A DNA stretch of 64,000 nucleotides from Pelobates cultripes (lineage: Eukaryota; Chordata; Amphibia; Anura; Pelobatidae): contig OW240920.1 of the NCBI GenBank assembly GCA_933207985.1, positions 150,056,846 to 150,120,845 of the forward strand, in the 5' to 3' direction. Positions 60,562 through 64,000 of the stretch are shown piece by piece; within the stretch, counting starts at the first letter, position 1, and the number at the start of each line of letters is the position of its first letter. Made by a program: the position numbers and the translations under genes. The notes beneath the pieces were generated by a model. It saw nothing but the letters and a program-made list of their open reading frames with translations, searched no databases and had not been told where the DNA came from.

Positions 60562-60654
60562 GCGACATGGCGCAGTGCGGAGAGCCAGGAGCAGGTGGAA
60601 ATCATTCTGTCTGAGAACGATGCCCTGCGTACCAATCTAGCCGCCTTGGAGCAG
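60562..60654 (+). CDS. GRIPAP1: GRIPAP1 exon n
   Basis: 93 bp, ATWRSAESQEQVEIILSEND then ALRTNLAALEQ, close to human AQEQVEGLLAENNALRTSLA. Acceptor GGGGGGCAG lacks a pyrimidine tract; donor GTATAC. Confidence 0.9.
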
Positions 60655-60811
60655 GTATACAGATACCCGGCAGATCAGCGGGGGTAACACGCACCGTCAT
60701 GTCCCTAATATGTTGGAAGCTGACACTAGCATTGCGTGTTCACATTCATTCTCATTCCCTAAATGATGATCTCCAGAAATAGTTACCGTGCTGCTTTTAT
60801 CACCTGAACAG

Positions 60812-60946
60812 ATTCAAACTTCCAGGACTCAGGAACTCAGCCTTCTGCGAGAACAAAGCTTAGCCCTCGGCTCAGAGCTGCACCAGGTACAGGGTGAGAG
60901 AGAAGCTCTTCTGGCTCAAAAAGAAGATCTGAAAACACAGCTACAG
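60812..60946 (+). CDS. GRIPAP1: GRIPAP1 exon o
   Basis: 135 bp (45 codons), IQTSRTQELSLLREQSLALG then SELHQVQGEREALLAQKEDL and KTQLQ, close to human IQTAKTQELNMLREQTTGLA. Acceptor CACCTGAACAG, donor GTAGGC. The next exon is outside the window. Confidence 0.9.
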
Positions 60947-60989
60947 GTAGGCGATTGGTATACGCACAACTAGTGGTCCCCCTCCCTCA

Positions 60990-61465
60990 CTCTGTACAGG
61001 TGTAACTGTCACTATGAATTCCCTCCCCCACACTTTACAGGTGTAACGTGTCACTATGAATCCCCTCCCCCACACTGTACAGGTGTAACGTGTCACTATG
61101 AATCCCCTCCCCCACACTGTACAGGTGTAACGTGTCACTATGAATCCCCTCCCCCACACTTTACAGGTGTAACGTGTCACTATGAATCCCCTCCCCCACA
61201 CTGTACAGGTGTAACGTGTCACTATGAATCCCCTCCCCCACACTTTACAGGTGTAACGTGTCACTATGAATCCCCTCCCCCACACTGTACAGGTGTAACG
61301 TGTCACTATGAATCCCCTCCCCCACACTGTACAGGTGTAACGTGTCACTATGAATCCCCTCCCCCACACTTTACAGGTGTAACGTGTCACTATGAATCCC
61401 CTCCCCCACACTGTACAGGTGTAACGTGTCACTATGAATCCCCTCCCCCACACTGTACAGGTGTA
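60990..61465. repeat. 42-bp minisatellite
   Basis: About eleven units of GTGTCACTATGAATCCCCTC plus CCCCACACTGTACAGGTGTAAC. The minus-strand frame of repeated VWGRGFIVTRYTCT units is an artefact of the 42-bp period. Confidence 0.95.
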
Positions 61466-64000
61466 ACATGTAATATTAGGTATTCCCTCCCCGCTCTATA
61501 CAGGTATAATATGTATTATTAGGTATCCCCTCCCCGCTCTATACAGGTATAATATGTATTATTAGGTATCCATTCCCCTGCTCTATACTAGTATAATATG
61601 TATAATTAGGTATCCATTCTCTCGCTCTATACAGGTATAATATGTATTATTAGGTATCCATTCCCTCGCTCTATACAGGTATAATATGTATTATTAGGTA
61701 TCCATTCCCTCGCTCTATACAGGTATAATATGTATTATTAGGTATCCATTCCCTCGCTCTATACAGGTATAATATGTATTATTAGGTATCCATTCCCCTG
61801 CTCTATACTGGTATAATATGTATAATTAGGTATCCATTCTCTCGCTCTATACAGGTATAATATGTATTATTAGGTATCCATTCCCTCGCTCTATACAGGT
61901 ATTATTAGGTATCCATTCCCTCGCTCTATACAGGTATAATATGTATTATTAGGTATCCATTCTCTCGCTCTATACAGGTATAATATGTATTATTAGGTAT
62001 CCATTCCCTCGCTCTATACAGGTATAATATGTATTATTAGGTATCCCATTCCCTCGCTCTATACAGGTATAATATGTATTATTAGGTATCCATTCCCTCG
62101 CTCTATACAGGTATAATATGTATTATTAGGTATCCCCATTCCCCCGCTCTATACAGGTATAATATGTATTATTAGGTATCCCCATTCCCCCGCTCTATAC
62201 AGGTATAATATGTATTATTAGGTTTCCTTCGCTCTATACAGGTATAATATGTATTATTAGGTATCCCCTTCCCTCGCTCTATACAGGTATAATATGTATA
62301 ATTAGGTATCCATTCCCCTGCTCTATACAGGTATAATATGTATTATTAGGTATCCCCTCCCCGCTCTATACAGGTATAATATGTATTATTAGGTATCCCC
62401 TTCCCCCGCTCTATACAGGTATAATATGTATAATTAGGTATCCATTCCCCCGCTCTATACAGGTATAATATGTATTATTAGGTATCCCCTTCCCCCGCTC
62501 TATACAGGTATAATATGTATCCATTCCCCCGCTCTATACAGGTATAATATGTATTATTAGGTATCCATTCCCTCGCTCTATACTGGTATAATATGTATTA
62601 TTAGGTATCCATTCCCTCGCTCTATACAGGTATAATATGTATTATTAGGTATCCCCTTCCCTCTCTCTATACAGGTATAATATGTATTATTAGGTATCCC
62701 CTTCCCTCGCTCTATACAGGTATAATATGTATTATTAGGTATCCCATTCCCTTGCTCTATACAGGTATAATATGTATTATTAGGTATCCCCTTCCCTCGC
62801 TCTATACAGGTATAATATGTATTATTAGGTATCCATTCCCCCGCTCTATACAGGTATAATATGTATTATTAGGTATCCCCTCCCCGCTCTATACAGGTAT
62901 AATATGTATTATTAGGTATCCATTCCCCGCTCTATACAGGTATAATATGTATTATTAGGTATCCATTCCCTCGCTCTATACAGGTATAATATGTATTATT
63001 AGGTATCCATTCCCTCGCTCTATACAGGTATAATATGTATTATTAGGTATCAGTTCCCTCGCTCTATACAGGTATAATATGTATTAGGTATCCCCTTCCC
63101 CGCTTCTATGCAGGTATAATATGTATATTAGGTATCCCCTTCCCCGCCTATACAGGTATAATATGTATTATTAGGTAATTCATTCCTCGCCTATACAGGT
63201 ATAATATGTATTATTATTAGGTATCCATTCCTCATTTATACAGGTATAATATGTATATTAGGTATCCATTCTCGCCTATACAGGTATAATATACTATTAG
63301 GTATCCATTCCCCCTCATTTATACAGGTATAATATGTATTATTAGGTATCCCTTCCTCTCTATACAGGTATAATATGTATTATTAGGTATCCATTCCTCG
63401 CCTATACAGGTATATAATATGTATTATTAGGTATCCCCTTCCCTCTCTCATATAGGTATACTATTAGGTATCCATTCCCCCGCTCTATACAGGTATAATA
63501 TGTATTATTAGGTATCCATTCCCTGCTCTATACAGGTATAATATGTATTATTAGGTATCCCCTTCCCCCGCTCTATACAGGTATAATATGTATTATTAGG
63601 TATCCATTCCCCCGCTCTATACAGGTATAATATGTAATATTAGGTATCCATTCCCTCGCTCTATACAGGTATAATATGTATTATTAGGTATCCATTCCCC
63701 CGCTCTATGCAGGTATAATATGTATTATTAGGTATCCATTCCCCCGCTCTATGCAGGTATAATATGTATTATTAGGTATCCATTCCCCCGCTCTATACAG
63801 GTATAATATGTATTATTAGGTATCCATTCCCCCCTCTATGCAGGTATAATATGTATTATTAGGTATCCCCTTCCCCCGCTCTATACAGGTATAATATGTA
63901 TTATTAGGTATCCATTCCCTCGCTCTATACAGGTATAATATGTATTATTAGGTATCCATTCCCCGCTCTATACAGGTATAATATGTATTATTAGGTATCC
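61466..64000. repeat. ~44-bp minisatellite, runs off the window
   Basis: Units of GTATAATATGTATTATTAGG plus TATCCATTCCCTCGCTCTATACAG with small length variants; by length over period about 55-60 copies. It grades from the 42-bp array, and both share a CTNTACAGGTRTAA core. Confidence 0.95.

Larger units (their letters stand above)
45126..60946 (+). other. GRIPAP1: GRIPAP1 (GRASP-1) gene, partial, 15 coding exons
   Basis: Fifteen GT-AG exons with agreeing phases total 1140 nt (380 codons). They match the N-terminal part of vertebrate GRIPAP1, from about residue 15, including the identical ALSKSKKAQ and near-identical [30 protein letters not shown] and ALRTSLAALEQ regions of the human protein (recalled, not aligned by software). 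GRIPAP1 is a long coiled-coil protein of recycling endosomes that binds GRIP1 and acts with Rab4 in receptor recycling. The initiating exon is missing from the window (upstream, in the gap, or unrecognised) and the last half of the gene lies to the right. Introns are loaded with transposons and minisatellites. Confidence 0.92.

Noticed and set aside
60941..61453. 170-residue minus-strand frame of VWGRGFIVTRYTCT units
   Set aside because: Product of the 42-bp minisatellite; intronic and without independent support.
61466..64000. Possible CRISPR-like array (short regular repeats)
   Set aside because: Units are contiguous with no unique spacers, in a vertebrate intron; it is a minisatellite.

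Overview
The window looks like a stretch of a repeat-rich amphibian (probably anuran) nuclear genome. Three things point there: spliced exons of a vertebrate gene (GRIPAP1, GT-AG introns), gypsy and retrovirus-like elements of types known from fish and amphibians, and short interspersed repeats of a kind common in frogs. There is no bacterial or plasmid content. Almost all long open frames outside GRIPAP1 are transposable elements or artefacts of tandem repeats.

Left part (1-33 kb): a pile of nested LTR retrotransposons. The substrate is one old plus-strand gypsy element, here called C. Its pieces lie at 1572-1591, 15370-15688, 20151-20538, 26920-27136, 28970-30511 and in a 3' LTR from 30512. 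Removing each insertion with one copy of its 5-bp target duplication rejoins C. The insertions are: the end of a chromodomain gypsy (family A, 1-1571); a composite block (1592-15364, duplication GGAAT) holding a 12.3-kb retrovirus-like element on the minus strand (2058-14399); a solo LTR of family E (15689-20145, CCATC), itself split by non-autonomous element F (16059-19509, TGGTT); full-length element B (20539-26914, ATGTT); a solo LTR of family D (27137-28964, CCTGC); and a reversed D-like solo LTR (31644-32879, CTCAC).

The 12.3-kb element has gag, pro-pol and an env-like gene. It resembles lokiretroviruses, the vertebrate sister group of retroviruses: it has two RNase H domains, a D,D(35)E integrase, and an Env with a basic cleavage site followed by a fusion-peptide-like segment. 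It also seems to carry two tandem protease-like domains, the second without the DTG motif. It is damaged by two frameshifts and a shortened env. Element B has integrase upstream of reverse transcriptase, the mark of the Gmr1-like clade. E and F share its tRNA-Leu(UAG)-type primer site and a short Gag N-terminal motif but encode only repeat-filled Gag-like proteins, so they are probably mobilised by B-like relatives.

Middle part (34-44.7 kb): a large minisatellite field, mainly 16-bp units, interrupted by solo LTR H (38019-39084, GTGAG), a 100-N assembly gap (39996-40095) and full-length element E (41078-44437, GAGGT).

Right part (45-64 kb): fifteen plus-strand coding exons of GRIPAP1, a coiled-coil endosomal adaptor, from near its N-terminus. 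Phases agree across all of them. The first exon is not visible and the gene continues past the right edge. Its introns hold a decayed gypsy element with a LINE and a solo LTR nested in it, a TTAA-flanked MITE, a reversed E/F-type element with a solo LTR inside, and several minisatellites. Two of these repeat the donor splice site of an exon, and the last, at least 2.5 kb long, repeats a joined acceptor/donor-like motif dozens of times.
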